Assembly: GCA_028279625.1 (NCBI GenBank)
Contig: JANQNM010000086.1
Coordinates: 1 to 47,353 of the forward strand
Source of the DNA: Candidatus Nitrosopumilus sp.
GTDB lineage: Archaea > Thermoproteota > Nitrososphaeria > Nitrososphaerales > Nitrosopumilaceae
Length of the DNA: 47,353 bases
Reading direction: 5' to 3'
Shown: positions 35,273 to 43,874 of the stretch, in pieces
Position numbering within the stretch: position 1 is the first letter of the stretch
Layout: every line of letters starts with the position of its first letter
Notes under the pieces: model-generated
The model's database searches: none
The model's input: only the letters and a program-made list of their open reading frames with translations
What the model was told of the DNA's origin: nothing
Made by a program: the position numbers and the translations under genes

Positions 35273-35302
35273 TGAATCCTATAAGGCTTGAATCGTTATT
35301 GG
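35273..35302 (+). repeat. 30-nt dispersed motif, copy 4
   Basis: tgaatcctataaggcttgaatcgttattgg. Confidence 0.65.
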
Positions 35303-35350
35303 AAATAAAAATAAACACAGGATCAATAAATGATTTCAAATTTGGTACTG

Positions 35351-35569
35351 TTAGATTTTCTTTAGAATTTTTACGACCTCAGAATTTTCCTTTATCCATG
35401 TCTTAAGATATGCAAAAAAGAGATTCTCCAAGTCATCAACTAGTCCTTCGAGCCTAGGATCTGAGCGTAAATCCTTGAATTCTTCATCCAATGTTTCAAT
35501 GATAGTGTTAAGACCTCGATTTGAAGTCTCTAATTTTTCAATTGCCTCACTTACCCCCATAGGGTGCAA
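35351..35569 (-). CDS. small helical hypothetical protein
   Basis: 72-aa ORF, amphipathic helices. Confidence 0.5.
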   Translation of the reverse strand: MHPMGVSEAIEKLETSNRGLNTIIETLDEEFKDLRSDPRLEGLVDDLENLFFAYLKTWIKENSEVVKILKKI

Positions 35570-35701
35570 TTAATTCTCATCAGCACTTAACTGTAATTGC
35601 AACTTTTCAGTTTTGGGAAATTCAAGAAAATGGATGTAAGAAAAAAAGACAACAATTTAGATCTTGGATTAAATATGAGATGATGAGAATCATAAGATGA
35701 T

Positions 35702-35932
35702 ATGGCATTCAAAGTAAAATACCGATTTAAAGAGGACAAGAAATCATACAGTTGTGTTTTGACATATCAACAGTACAAAAACTTCAAGGAGTTGCCAATA
35801 GTTGTAGAATGTGAAGTAGTAAAAAAGAATCAAAAAAACTTTGAAGAATACAAAAAAGACATGGAAAGAGCACTAGAGTTGGCAGTTCATAACGACAAGA
35901 GTCACATTAGAAAACTATCAGAAAACGTATAG
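35702..35932 (+). CDS. small hypothetical protein
   Basis: 76-aa ORF. Confidence 0.5.
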   Translation: MAFKVKYRFKEDKKSYSCVLTYQQYKNFKELPIVVECEVVKKNQKNFEEYKKDMERALELAVHNDKSHIRKLSENV

Positions 35933-35933
35933 A

Positions 35934-36086
35934 CTAGTTGCCATAGGTCAGCATTACTTTTTGTTTCAAAATGCTTGCAAGTTCTTCATAGAGTTGTTCT
36001 AGATCTTCCAAAGTAGGATCTTTGTCAATGATTTGTTCAACTTTTTTTTCAAATAATCGAAGTTGGTCATACTCTAAGAGATTCAT
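35934..36086 (-). CDS. small helical hypothetical protein (50 aa)
   Basis: MNLLEYDQLRLFEKKVEQIIDKDPTLEDLEQLYEELASILKQKVMLTYGN. Confidence 0.45.
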   Translation of the reverse strand: MNLLEYDQLRLFEKKVEQIIDKDPTLEDLEQLYEELASILKQKVMLTYGN

Positions 36087-36278
36087 TACTTAATGAAACA
36101 CTGCCAAGTACTTTATCGTCTTTGTGTAATTTTATGTTACATGTTTTTTTGAAAACATAAATAATGATATGCTAGTATATTATTAACATAATACAATTTT
36201 TATAATACTCTAATATCATCATACTATGTCATGTGATTTTCAACCATGTCATGAGATTAGTGTGAGATCAAAGGCGAA

Positions 36279-36638
36279 GTGAAGGATGGAAAAGCCCTTT
36301 CAGTATACATTCTCAAAGACGATGGCAAAGCAGGACCAAAAATTCATTTCAAAGACGTCATTGCTCAAGCAAAAAAATTAGTTGATGATGATATTTGGGA
36401 TAGAGAAGGGACATTTCCAGCACCAGATTCAAAGGAATGTCCTGAAGATTGTGAGTGTATTCATACAAAAGTTGAATGTAGTGAATGGAAAAAGTTCACC
36501 ATCACCAAACGTTTCAAGTTTGGGGCTCAAAAGTACATTGCAGTAGCAAGTCTTGAGCGTCAAATTTGTCAAAATTATGGTGTATGTGCTTGTGCTGATG
36601 GTGATGATGAAGAGATTCACGAAGTTCAGCCAGAATAA
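36279..36638 (+). CDS. hypothetical cysteine-containing protein
   Basis: 119 aa, CPEDCECIHTKVEC and CQNYGVCAC clusters; GTG start. Confidence 0.55.
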   Translation: MKDGKALSVYILKDDGKAGPKIHFKDVIAQAKKLVDDDIWDREGTFPAPDSKECPEDCECIHTKVECSEWKKFTITKRFKFGAQKYIAVASLERQICQNYGVCACADGDDEEIHEVQPE

Positions 36639-36766
36639 CCACAACCCAAATTTCATTTTTTTAGAAAATCAATCTAAAGACAGAACAGTTCCTTGTAAAA
36701 TTACGTCAGACTAGTTCATCATAGTATAGAAAATGTTAAAGAACAAAAAAACAATCTAAGGGTATT

Positions 36767-37093
36767 ATGGTATACAAAAAGCCAGTAGACACAACATTGC
36801 AGATGATTTTTGCTGTAATTCCTGTATTAGATATTGTTGCAAGTTATAGAGTTCAGAAATTAAGATTAGGGTTGCTATTTTTTTGGGCTGGAGGAGCAAT
36901 AGTTCAGTTCATTCAATTTTTTGTATTTTTTGGAGAAGAGCATTATTTGTTCTTTGGTGAGTTTGAAGCACGATTACCTGAAAGCGTAATTTTGTTTACA
37001 ATTCTATTTGTTTTTCTCAAAGCAGTGGTAATGGGAATATGGTCAGATAAATGGAATAAACAGTTTGATGTTAAAATCAGAATTAAAGAATAA
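36767..37093 (+). CDS. membrane protein
   Basis: 108 aa, three hydrophobic segments. Confidence 0.6.
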   Translation: MVYKKPVDTTLQMIFAVIPVLDIVASYRVQKLRLGLLFFWAGGAIVQFIQFFVFFGEEHYLFFGEFEARLPESVILFTILFVFLKAVVMGIWSDKWNKQFDVKIRIKE

Positions 37094-37211
37094 TTCAAAA
37101 AGAATCAAGCCCATACGGAATTGGTTCACAGACCAATAGTCGTTTTATGAGTATTGGTTTGAAAGAATGGTTTTTTGTGCGTAAATAAGGCGCGGCATCA
37201 AACTGATCTGA

Positions 37212-37237
37212 CAAAACTCACCCCCGGCATTACAAAT
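37212..37237 (+). repeat. attR-like remnant of tRNA-Met 3' end
   Basis: caaaactcacccccggcattacaaat versus tRNA cgaaactcgcccccggcattacagaa. Confidence 0.65.
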
Positions 37238-37244
37238 TTTTTTA

Positions 37245-37367
37245 TTACCAAGCATCAAGACCTTTACTTTCTTTTTTCACTCCCCATTTGTGTTCAATTT
37301 GCAAATGAACCTCAAGTTTCCTAGGAGATTCTAAAACAACATTACAGATAAGACAACGATAACTCAT
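37245..37367 (-). CDS. small C2H2-like zinc-finger protein (40 aa)
   Basis: MSYRCLICNVVLESPRKLEVHLQIEHKWGVKKESKGLDAW. Confidence 0.55.
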   Translation of the reverse strand: MSYRCLICNVVLESPRKLEVHLQIEHKWGVKKESKGLDAW

Positions 37368-37424
37368 GGAATGAAAACTAGAACGGTTTTGGATTAAAAA
37401 TAGAGGTTATAATGAAAAAAAGAT

Positions 37425-38351
37425 CTATTGGGATAAAACCCATTCATAGATGAATTTGACTTGTTCCATCATTACTGCATTGATTTGAACTATTTTCTCT
37501 TCTAGTTCTGATATTGTTTGTCGAAGCATTTGATTTTCTTCTTCAAGTTCTGAAATTCTTTGTTCTAGTTTGAAAACTTCATCGTTATCATAGGGTGTAG
37601 GATATGGTTCTGGATAATCGTGTTCAGGATATCCATAATCATCATATTCTCTATCATCATATTTTTCAAAGAATAATACAACTCGTTTTGCTTCTTCATA
37701 ACTCAAATCAGTTTCAGAAACTATCAATTTAACAAGTTCATCAATCTGTCCTAATTCCCATAGATGCTTTATTTTGTCCATAGGAATTGCATCTGTTATT
37801 CTATCAGCTAGATGTTCTATTGATTCCCACTCAGGATCATATTTGTGTGGTTCATCATATTCTTTGTAGTCGTAATCATCATATTCGTATATATCATCAT
37901 CGTATTCGTATCTATCATCATCGTATTCGTATCTATCATCATCGTATTTTTCATAGTATTTTCTTGCTTCTTCATCAATATGTCTTAGTTCTTTTTCAAA
38001 GAGTTCTTCAATTTCTTCAAATTGATGCATCATCTTTTCTTCAAGATCATGCCTTTTTTCTTCAAATTCAAAGAATAATTCATCAAACATCTTGTTGATT
38101 TCAAACTCACTAAGTTCAGGATTATTCTCTATTTTTTCATAGATTCCCATTTTTTGTTCTTCATAATCTTTTTCTAATTCTTCGAATTGTTCTTGAAACT
38201 CTCTGTCAATTTGATGTTTTTTCTCTTCAAATTCTTTTTCAATTTCTCGGTATTTGTCATCCCACTTGTCATCATATTCAGCAATTGCAGGAGTGATCAT
38301 CCCTACAAACAAAATTGCAAATAGACCAAGTATTGGAAGTGTTTTTTGCAT
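37425..38351 (-). CDS. secreted acidic coiled-coil protein with DDRYEYDD repeats
   Basis: Signal peptide, long charged coiled coil, tandem DDRYEYDDDRYEYDDDIYEYDD. Confidence 0.7.
   Translation of the reverse strand: MQKTLPILGLFAILFVGMITPAIAEYDDKWDDKYREIEKEFEEKKHQIDREFQEQFEELEKDYEEQKMGIYEKIENNPELSEFEINKMFDELFFEFEEKRHDLEEKMMHQFEEIEELFEKELRHIDEEARKYYEKYDDDRYEYDDDRYEYDDDIYEYDDYDYKEYDEPHKYDPEWESIEHLADRITDAIPMDKIKHLWELGQIDELVKLIVSETDLSYEEAKRVVLFFEKYDDREYDDYGYPEHDYPEPYPTPYDNDEVFKLEQRISELEEENQMLRQTISELEEKIVQINAVMMEQVKFIYEWVLSQ
37876..37950. repeat. ~21-nt tandem coding repeat (tatcatcatcgtattcgtatc)
   Basis: About three near-identical units encoding DDRYEYD. Confidence 0.75.
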
Positions 38352-38433
38352 TATTTTTCAAAAAGGAATTTTCCATTTAAGGTCAAGCATGTAATGTATA
38401 GTAACAGTTATCAATCAAAAATCAAGTTTAAAC

Positions 38434-38886
38434 CTAATCCAAATTCAAAGTAAATGAAAGTGCAGATTGTTCAAATCCTATTTTCTTATAAAATTGATGA
38501 GAATCTAGTCGTTGATTTCCAGATTCCAGTCTAATTCTATGACAATTCTCATCTTTTCCAAGTTTTATGCATGAATTGACTAGTTCTTTTCCTATTCCTT
38601 GATTACGGTGTTTTTCTAAAACTACCAGTTCTGGAATATACAACTCCAAAGAATCACGGTTAAGACGATGCAAAAACACTATACTCACAATTCCAACAAT
38701 TTCAATTTCATTTAGTTGAGCAACAAGGAGTTTTTTGTCTGAATCCAAAATGTGTTTTTTTACTAGATTTCGAAATGTTTCAACATCAGAATCTTTTTCA
38801 GGTTTGGGACGTCCAAGTTCATACAACAATCCAAGAATAATAGGAATGTCCTTTTCAGTTGCATCTCTTATCACAACTTTTTCCAT
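38434..38886 (-). CDS. GNAT family N-acetyltransferase
   Basis: ELVVLEKHRNQGIGKELVNSCIKLG acetyl-CoA motif; HQFYKKIGF. Confidence 0.88.
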   Translation of the reverse strand: MEKVVIRDATEKDIPIILGLLYELGRPKPEKDSDVETFRNLVKKHILDSDKKLLVAQLNEIEIVGIVSIVFLHRLNRDSLELYIPELVVLEKHRNQGIGKELVNSCIKLGKDENCHRIRLESGNQRLDSHQFYKKIGFEQSALSFTLNLD

Positions 38887-38994
38887 ATCAAAATAAAACG
38901 TTCAAGACTTAAGAATGAGATCATATGTCTGAATTCTTTTTTGCGAATTAGCATTAGGTTTCTTTAAGGAGAAACGACATACAATGGGATAGAA

Positions 38995-39471
38995 TTGAAG
39001 TCAAACGATAAAATTTTGATTATTGCAGGATTAGTTGCAGGAATGGTAGGATTAGCAGTAATGATTGGGTATATCGGTCAAGGAAATGTTAGACATGTCT
39101 CAATTTTTTGGACTGAAAAAGTAGAGCAGACAGTGATTTTTGAAGAAATTGATGGAGAAGCCCAGATTAGAGCAGTCAAAGGAGTTGGAGGAGAAGCAAA
39201 TCCAACATTGATCTCTAGAACATCATTTGCATACATTCTAACTGTAATTAATAATGGAACAACTTTTCATAGACTCTACATTGATGGTTTTAATGTTCAA
39301 ACTGATCTTTTAGAACCAGGACAACAAGACACAATCACGATTTATCCAGAGGAGGAAGGAGAATTCACTTATTATGATAAGAAACAGTATCTAAAACCAC
39401 TAGGCAAAATCAAAATATTCACCGTAGTTCCTAGTGATGAATTTACTGGAATATGGAAAGATTTGATTTAA
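38995..39471 (+). CDS. membrane-anchored protein, cupredoxin-like fold possible
   Basis: N-terminal TM, then beta-rich domain LEPGQQDTITIYPEEEGEFTYYD. Confidence 0.55.
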   Translation: MKSNDKILIIAGLVAGMVGLAVMIGYIGQGNVRHVSIFWTEKVEQTVIFEEIDGEAQIRAVKGVGGEANPTLISRTSFAYILTVINNGTTFHRLYIDGFNVQTDLLEPGQQDTITIYPEEEGEFTYYDKKQYLKPLGKIKIFTVVPSDEFTGIWKDLI

Positions 39472-40362
39472 TCATTTTTTTCCAATAACAAAATCTACTT
39501 TGTAGTTTAATGTTGCACGAGGATTAATTTTTAGATTCCATGGAAGAAAGGAAGGTCTTTTTGTTTTTGAGTTAATTTTAAAACCAAAATTTTGAAGATT
39601 TGTGCGTAAAGTAGATTCGTCAAGTGTATTTTTGACAGAATTCACACCTCTATCAAAATCATAAGGATCAGAAATTACAAAAAATCCTTTAGAGATTTGT
39701 TTGGAGATGTGTTTTAATAATTCTAGAGGTTCAATTAGTTCTAAAAGATTTAGAGCTAATACGAGATCAAATTGTAATTTTCCAAAAGGAGAAGAAATTG
39801 AATCTGCAACAAAATAATCAAGATTTTCTTTTGAAGATTTTTTTGCTTGCTTTAATGCACTAAAAGATCTATCTATACCAAAAACCATATCATGTTTATC
39901 TGCAAGAAAGGAAGTCATTATTCCAATCGAGCAACCATGTTCCAACACAAATTTTGAGGATGGAATTGCATTTAGATTGTTTTTCATTAAATGGTAAAAT
40001 TTTGAATTTTTGCTATTTTCATATATTTTTGTCCATCGTTCTTCAAGTGTTGTTCTATCATTGTTTATTTTTGATTTTTTCAATAATGATTTTTTTATGA
40101 ATTTTTTTAATGTTGGGCTAGATGTTGATTTGTAAAGTTTTCCTCCCAAAATCTTTCTTGACTCAAGATATTTAGAAAAATCATCCCACAAAACAGGGAT
40201 TTTTTCTAATATGGGAAATTCCAGATTACATTTCTTGCATTGTAAAATCCCTTCATCAATTTCTTTACTGGTTTTGAAGATATCTGATTCTAGTTTAGAA
40301 CCACAACGAACACATCTAAGAAAATCAAGACTAGATTTTAGCATTTTTAGACAACAAATCAA
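39472..40362 (-). CDS. class I SAM methyltransferase with Trm112-like N-terminal zinc ribbon
   Basis: CVRCGSKLES...LQCKKCNLEFPI; VLEHGCSIGIMTSFLADKHDMVFGID. Confidence 0.75.
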   Translation of the reverse strand: MICCLKMLKSSLDFLRCVRCGSKLESDIFKTSKEIDEGILQCKKCNLEFPILEKIPVLWDDFSKYLESRKILGGKLYKSTSSPTLKKFIKKSLLKKSKINNDRTTLEERWTKIYENSKNSKFYHLMKNNLNAIPSSKFVLEHGCSIGIMTSFLADKHDMVFGIDRSFSALKQAKKSSKENLDYFVADSISSPFGKLQFDLVLALNLLELIEPLELLKHISKQISKGFFVISDPYDFDRGVNSVKNTLDESTLRTNLQNFGFKINSKTKRPSFLPWNLKINPRATLNYKVDFVIGKK

Positions 40363-40424
40363 TTATTTGTAAACTAATAATTCTTTGAAGAAAAATTGCA
40401 AGATAATATTAAATGTAGTAATTT

Positions 40425-41636
40425 TTGATTTTATGCAAATTGGGAGAATTTGAAGAATTTGCTGAGGCCTTATTTGGTCAATTATCAGTAGAAATTAACG
40501 AAGAAAAAGAGATTGCAGAGCTAGCAATCAAGGCTAAAGAAGACCTCTCAGGAAAGGTACAATTCAAAGATTTAGAGGATATCACAAAAGAAGTGTTTCC
40601 TGCCTATAAAGAAAAAATAGAAGAATTTTTAGGAATTAAAGTTCCAGATAATATTCAAGTTGAATTTCCCGAATTAGATGATTTAAAGAAACTAAAAGGT
40701 GACAAAGTGTTTGCAGACAAAGAATCAAGAGAGTTTGTAAATGAGTTATTTGGAGCAGTTGCAAAAGAAGATCTAAAAAAGATTGCAGAGTTAATGCAAC
40801 AAAACACTGCAAAATATCTTGTCTATTCTACATATGCAATACAATACATTTCAAAAATTACCACAACGTATGGTGACTATCTTAATTCAGTGATTTATTT
40901 GAACAAATTCATTTTGTCAAGATATCCTCAAATAATTTTGCATAAACAAGGGGAACCATACGAATCTAGATTTGAAAATGTAAACTCTGGATATCTTGGT
41001 GCAGTAAAGATGACAGTTCTTGAAGAATTAATTCATTCAGCACAAGAAAATCTTCAGCAAGTAAACATGAATGCTGCAATGCAGGTAAATAAAATCAATG
41101 AAGAACTTGCAAGCATTATTTTGTCATTAGATACTGAAACTACCAACACTCTTTCAGAATATTGTCAATTACAAGCAGTTCCGGATGATTTTCCATTTGC
41201 AAAAAAAGCAAATCTGTTTTTCTTTTTAAATCCAGACCATTTTCTAATTGAGCAAATTGGACCTGATGTAATGACATTTACTCATGTAGAGATTGATCCT
41301 AAAATTGGAGAAGCAATTCCAGAGTTATTAGATATTTACAAAAGATGGCTTGTTCCAATCCAACAACATCATGCTGCATTTACTGCAATGGAAGGCATGG
41401 CAGGATTTGCAATTGAAAATATCTTAAAGGATGATCAGGATTTTCAAAACTATCTAACTACGTTTATGGGCACTGATTTTTCATCATATCAAGTAAGGAA
41501 GAGCATGGGAAAGGATTTCACTAAAGCAGTTTATGAAAAATTAGGCAAGGATACCTTCAAAAAAATGATTGGAATTCCTCCAAATACTAGAGAGTTAAAG
41601 GATCCTCAACTATACATTAACAAATTGAGCCAGTAA
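40425..41636 (+). CDS. hypothetical protein (conserved-looking)
   Basis: 403-aa ORF, no recognised motif; true start may be TTG 40440. Confidence 0.6.
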   Translation: MILCKLGEFEEFAEALFGQLSVEINEEKEIAELAIKAKEDLSGKVQFKDLEDITKEVFPAYKEKIEEFLGIKVPDNIQVEFPELDDLKKLKGDKVFADKESREFVNELFGAVAKEDLKKIAELMQQNTAKYLVYSTYAIQYISKITTTYGDYLNSVIYLNKFILSRYPQIILHKQGEPYESRFENVNSGYLGAVKMTVLEELIHSAQENLQQVNMNAAMQVNKINEELASIILSLDTETTNTLSEYCQLQAVPDDFPFAKKANLFFFLNPDHFLIEQIGPDVMTFTHVEIDPKIGEAIPELLDIYKRWLVPIQQHHAAFTAMEGMAGFAIENILKDDQDFQNYLTTFMGTDFSSYQVRKSMGKDFTKAVYEKLGKDTFKKMIGIPPNTRELKDPQLYINKLSQ

Positions 41637-41639
41637 TAA

Positions 41640-42458
41640 TTGAAAGAAGAATTTGATCCATTTGTAGCAGAATGGTTTTCTTTTGTAAAAAATCCAAATT
41701 TCAACTTGGTAGAAAAATGTCTAAAATTTGCTCAAATTTTAGAATATCCAGATCTCAATGTAGATGAATACATTCAAAAAATTAATCGGATAGGAATGTC
41801 ATTAAAAGAATCAGTTAGCGATGTAAAAAATCCAACGTATCTAATTTCTATGTTAAACGAACATCTCTTTGAAAATTTAGGTTTTAGTGGAGATGATGAT
41901 GATTACTATGATCCAAAAAATAATTTTCTAAATGAAGTTATTGATAAAAAAACAGGATTGCCCATTACAATTTCAATTCTTTATGCTGAAGTTGCAAAAT
42001 TCATAGGTTTAGATCTTAAGATAGTTGGTTTTCCAAGTCATATTTTGGTAAAATACAACGAAGAGATGATTTTAGATCCATTTTATGATGGCCGTCTTTT
42101 AGATATAGATGATTTACAAGAAATTCTCGACACAAACTTTGGTGGAGAATTAGAATTTCAACCAGAATTTCTTGATGAAATCAATACAGAACAAATCCTT
42201 GTAAGATTAACACGTAACTTGAAAAATTCCTATGCTCAATCATTTGTTTATGACAAAGCATTAAGATGTGTCAATATGATTTTGGCAATTGAGTCAGAAT
42301 CTCCGGAGGATATTAGAGACAAAGGAATTTTAGAAGAAAGATTTCTAAATTCAGAAACTGCATTAGAATATTTGAACAAATATTTAGAAATAAATCCAAA
42401 CGCAGAAGATGTAGATTTTATTTTAGAATTAATTAGAAGTATAAAGACAAAGGATTAA
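41640..42458 (+). CDS. SirB1-like transglutaminase-like/TPR protein
   Basis: NEVIDKKTGLPITISILYAEVAKFIGLDLKIVGFPSHILVKY. Confidence 0.8.
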   Translation: MKEEFDPFVAEWFSFVKNPNFNLVEKCLKFAQILEYPDLNVDEYIQKINRIGMSLKESVSDVKNPTYLISMLNEHLFENLGFSGDDDDYYDPKNNFLNEVIDKKTGLPITISILYAEVAKFIGLDLKIVGFPSHILVKYNEEMILDPFYDGRLLDIDDLQEILDTNFGGELEFQPEFLDEINTEQILVRLTRNLKNSYAQSFVYDKALRCVNMILAIESESPEDIRDKGILEERFLNSETALEYLNKYLEINPNAEDVDFILELIRSIKTKD

Positions 42459-42625
42459 TCAATAATCGAATCGATGTCTTGTCCTTTTTTGATCATAGAT
42501 ATTTCGTGACGAGCAATTTTATTTCTTAGTGCTTTTTTGAGAATATCTACTTCACTTCTTAACAATGCAATTTCATCTTCAAGTTTTGCAACTCGTTCAT
42601 AGATGGTTTCGGCTTCTGAACTCAT
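42455..42625 (-). CDS. small coiled-coil protein (56 aa)
   Basis: MSSEAETIYERVAKLEDEIALLRSEVDILKKALRNKIARHEISMIKKGQDIDSIID. Confidence 0.6.
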   Translation of the reverse strand: MSSEAETIYERVAKLEDEIALLRSEVDILKKALRNKIARHEISMIKKGQDIDSIID

Positions 42626-42698
42626 GATTATCTATCAAGAAAAAATTGTCTTAAAAAGTTATGGGTAAATATTTTGATGGGCAGGTTAGCTTTTTGAA

Positions 42699-42860
42699 CT
42701 ATAATTCAAATTCTTGGCGGCATTTTTCACATTTGCCTCGCTCTTCACCTGGTGGACCAAGGATGAATATCTTACCTATTACTTTGCAAATAGGACATAA
42801 TCCAGTAGTTGCGTTCTTTGGACCAGTGCGAATGATTTTTTGTGTTTTTCTACGTCCCAT
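42699..42860 (-). CDS. small zinc-ribbon protein (53 aa)
   Basis: MGRRKTQKIIRTGPKNATTGLCPICKVIGKIFILGPPGEERGKCEKCRQEFEL. Confidence 0.65.
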   Translation of the reverse strand: MGRRKTQKIIRTGPKNATTGLCPICKVIGKIFILGPPGEERGKCEKCRQEFEL

Positions 42861-42900
42861 TGGCAAGAAATCGCAATTTCGGCCTATTAAGGGTTAGTGG

Positions 42901-42984
42901 CGCGGGGAGGGGGATTTGAACCCCCGTGTCCTTGCGGACATGGGATTAGCAATCCCACGCCCTACCAGGCTAGGCGATCCCCGC
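42901..42984 (-). tRNA. tRNA-Ser (anticodon GCU)
   Basis: GCGGGGA/TCCCCGC acceptor, anticodon loop TTGCTAA, long variable arm, GGTTCAAAT T-loop. Confidence 0.93.
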
Positions 42985-43017
42985 ACAAAGATGCCTAGAA
43001 TTAATCTGTAAATAAAT

Positions 43018-43767
43018 TCAATCGTCGTGAAATTGGCTATAATTATCCACTATTTCACTAATAGGAAGTCTCTTGCCACCTACAATTTTGAGTTCCACAT
43101 GGACTTTTTTATCTTCAATTGTTAGAATGTTATAGGTATTCTCAAACAATCCTCTAACTCTTTCAGAAGTAGCCGTGCCAGCATTTACTACTGTCAGTGA
43201 ACCAAAATTCCAGGCCCAAGGTCTATGTTTGTGTCCACATAAAACCGCATCAACTTTTGTGTCCAATACAGTTCGTAGAACATCACCAGCATCAACAACT
43301 GTTAACTGATCAGAACCAGTATCAGGAATTGCAATGAGGTGGTGATGCATTGCAACAATCTTTACCTTGTCTTTGTATTTTTTCATAGTTCGTTCTAACC
43401 ATAAATTCTGACGGTATCCAACCTCACCTTCATTTCTATCAGGTCTGGCAGTTCCAACTGTAACTAGAACTATATCATCATCTAATTCGTTTACAGTTTC
43501 AAATGGAAAGTATTTTTTAAAAAGCAGATAACCAGTATTTCTATAATCGTGATTACCACTAATTGCAATAATCTTTTTTGTGTTAAATTTTGTCAAGAGA
43601 GATTTACATTTTTCATATTCTTTCATCAGTCCTTCATTTGTCAAATCTCCAGTTAGAACAATTACATCAGGATTTAGTTGATTTACTTCTTCAACTAATG
43701 TATCAAATTTTTCTTGTAGGAATTGGGAACCAACATGTAGATCAGAAATCTGTACTATTTGCATTTG
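43018..43767 (-). CDS. metallophosphoesterase
   Basis: MQIVQISDLHVGSQF, VLTGDLTNEG, SGNHDYR, HHHLI, CGHKH; start moved from track 43830 to ATG 43767. Confidence 0.9.
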   Translation of the reverse strand, partial: QMQIVQISDLHVGSQFLQEKFDTLVEEVNQLNPDVIVLTGDLTNEGLMKEYEKCKSLLTKFNTKKIIAISGNHDYRNTGYLLFKKYFPFETVNELDDDIVLVTVGTARPDRNEGEVGYRQNLWLERTMKKYKDKVKIVAMHHHLIAIPDTGSDQLTVVDAGDVLRTVLDTKVDAVLCGHKHRPWAWNFGSLTVVNAGTATSERVRGLFENTYNILTIEDKKVHVELKIVGGKRLPISEIVDNYSQFHDD

Positions 43768-43874
43768 AATAAATTTTATCAAATTAGCTATTAAATCATC
43801 ACTATAGAAAGTATGTAGAAAAATTTTCAAATCAAGGTAGAATTAAATAATAAACACCTCAAAATCTTGCAGTT

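Larger units (their letters stand above)
6785..37237. mobile_element. Putative tRNA-Met-integrated genomic island (~30.4 kb)
   Basis: Integrase adjacent to tRNA-Met at the left; imperfect direct repeat of the tRNA 3' end at 37212-37237; accessory/defence gene content between. Confidence 0.65.

Noticed and set aside
37876-37950. CRISPR array possibility for the ~21-nt repeats
   Set aside because: No unique spacers; repeats are contiguous and in frame within a protein gene. No other CRISPR-like array or cas genes seen in the window.
37787-38098. 103-aa + ORF with HHRIRIYHHRIRIYHH repeats
   Set aside because: Reverse-frame reading of the DDRYEY tandem repeat; no independent evidence.
42661-42897. 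78-aa + strand ORF MGKYFDGQVSF...
   Set aside because: Antisense to a convincing zinc-ribbon gene on the minus strand (42699-42860).
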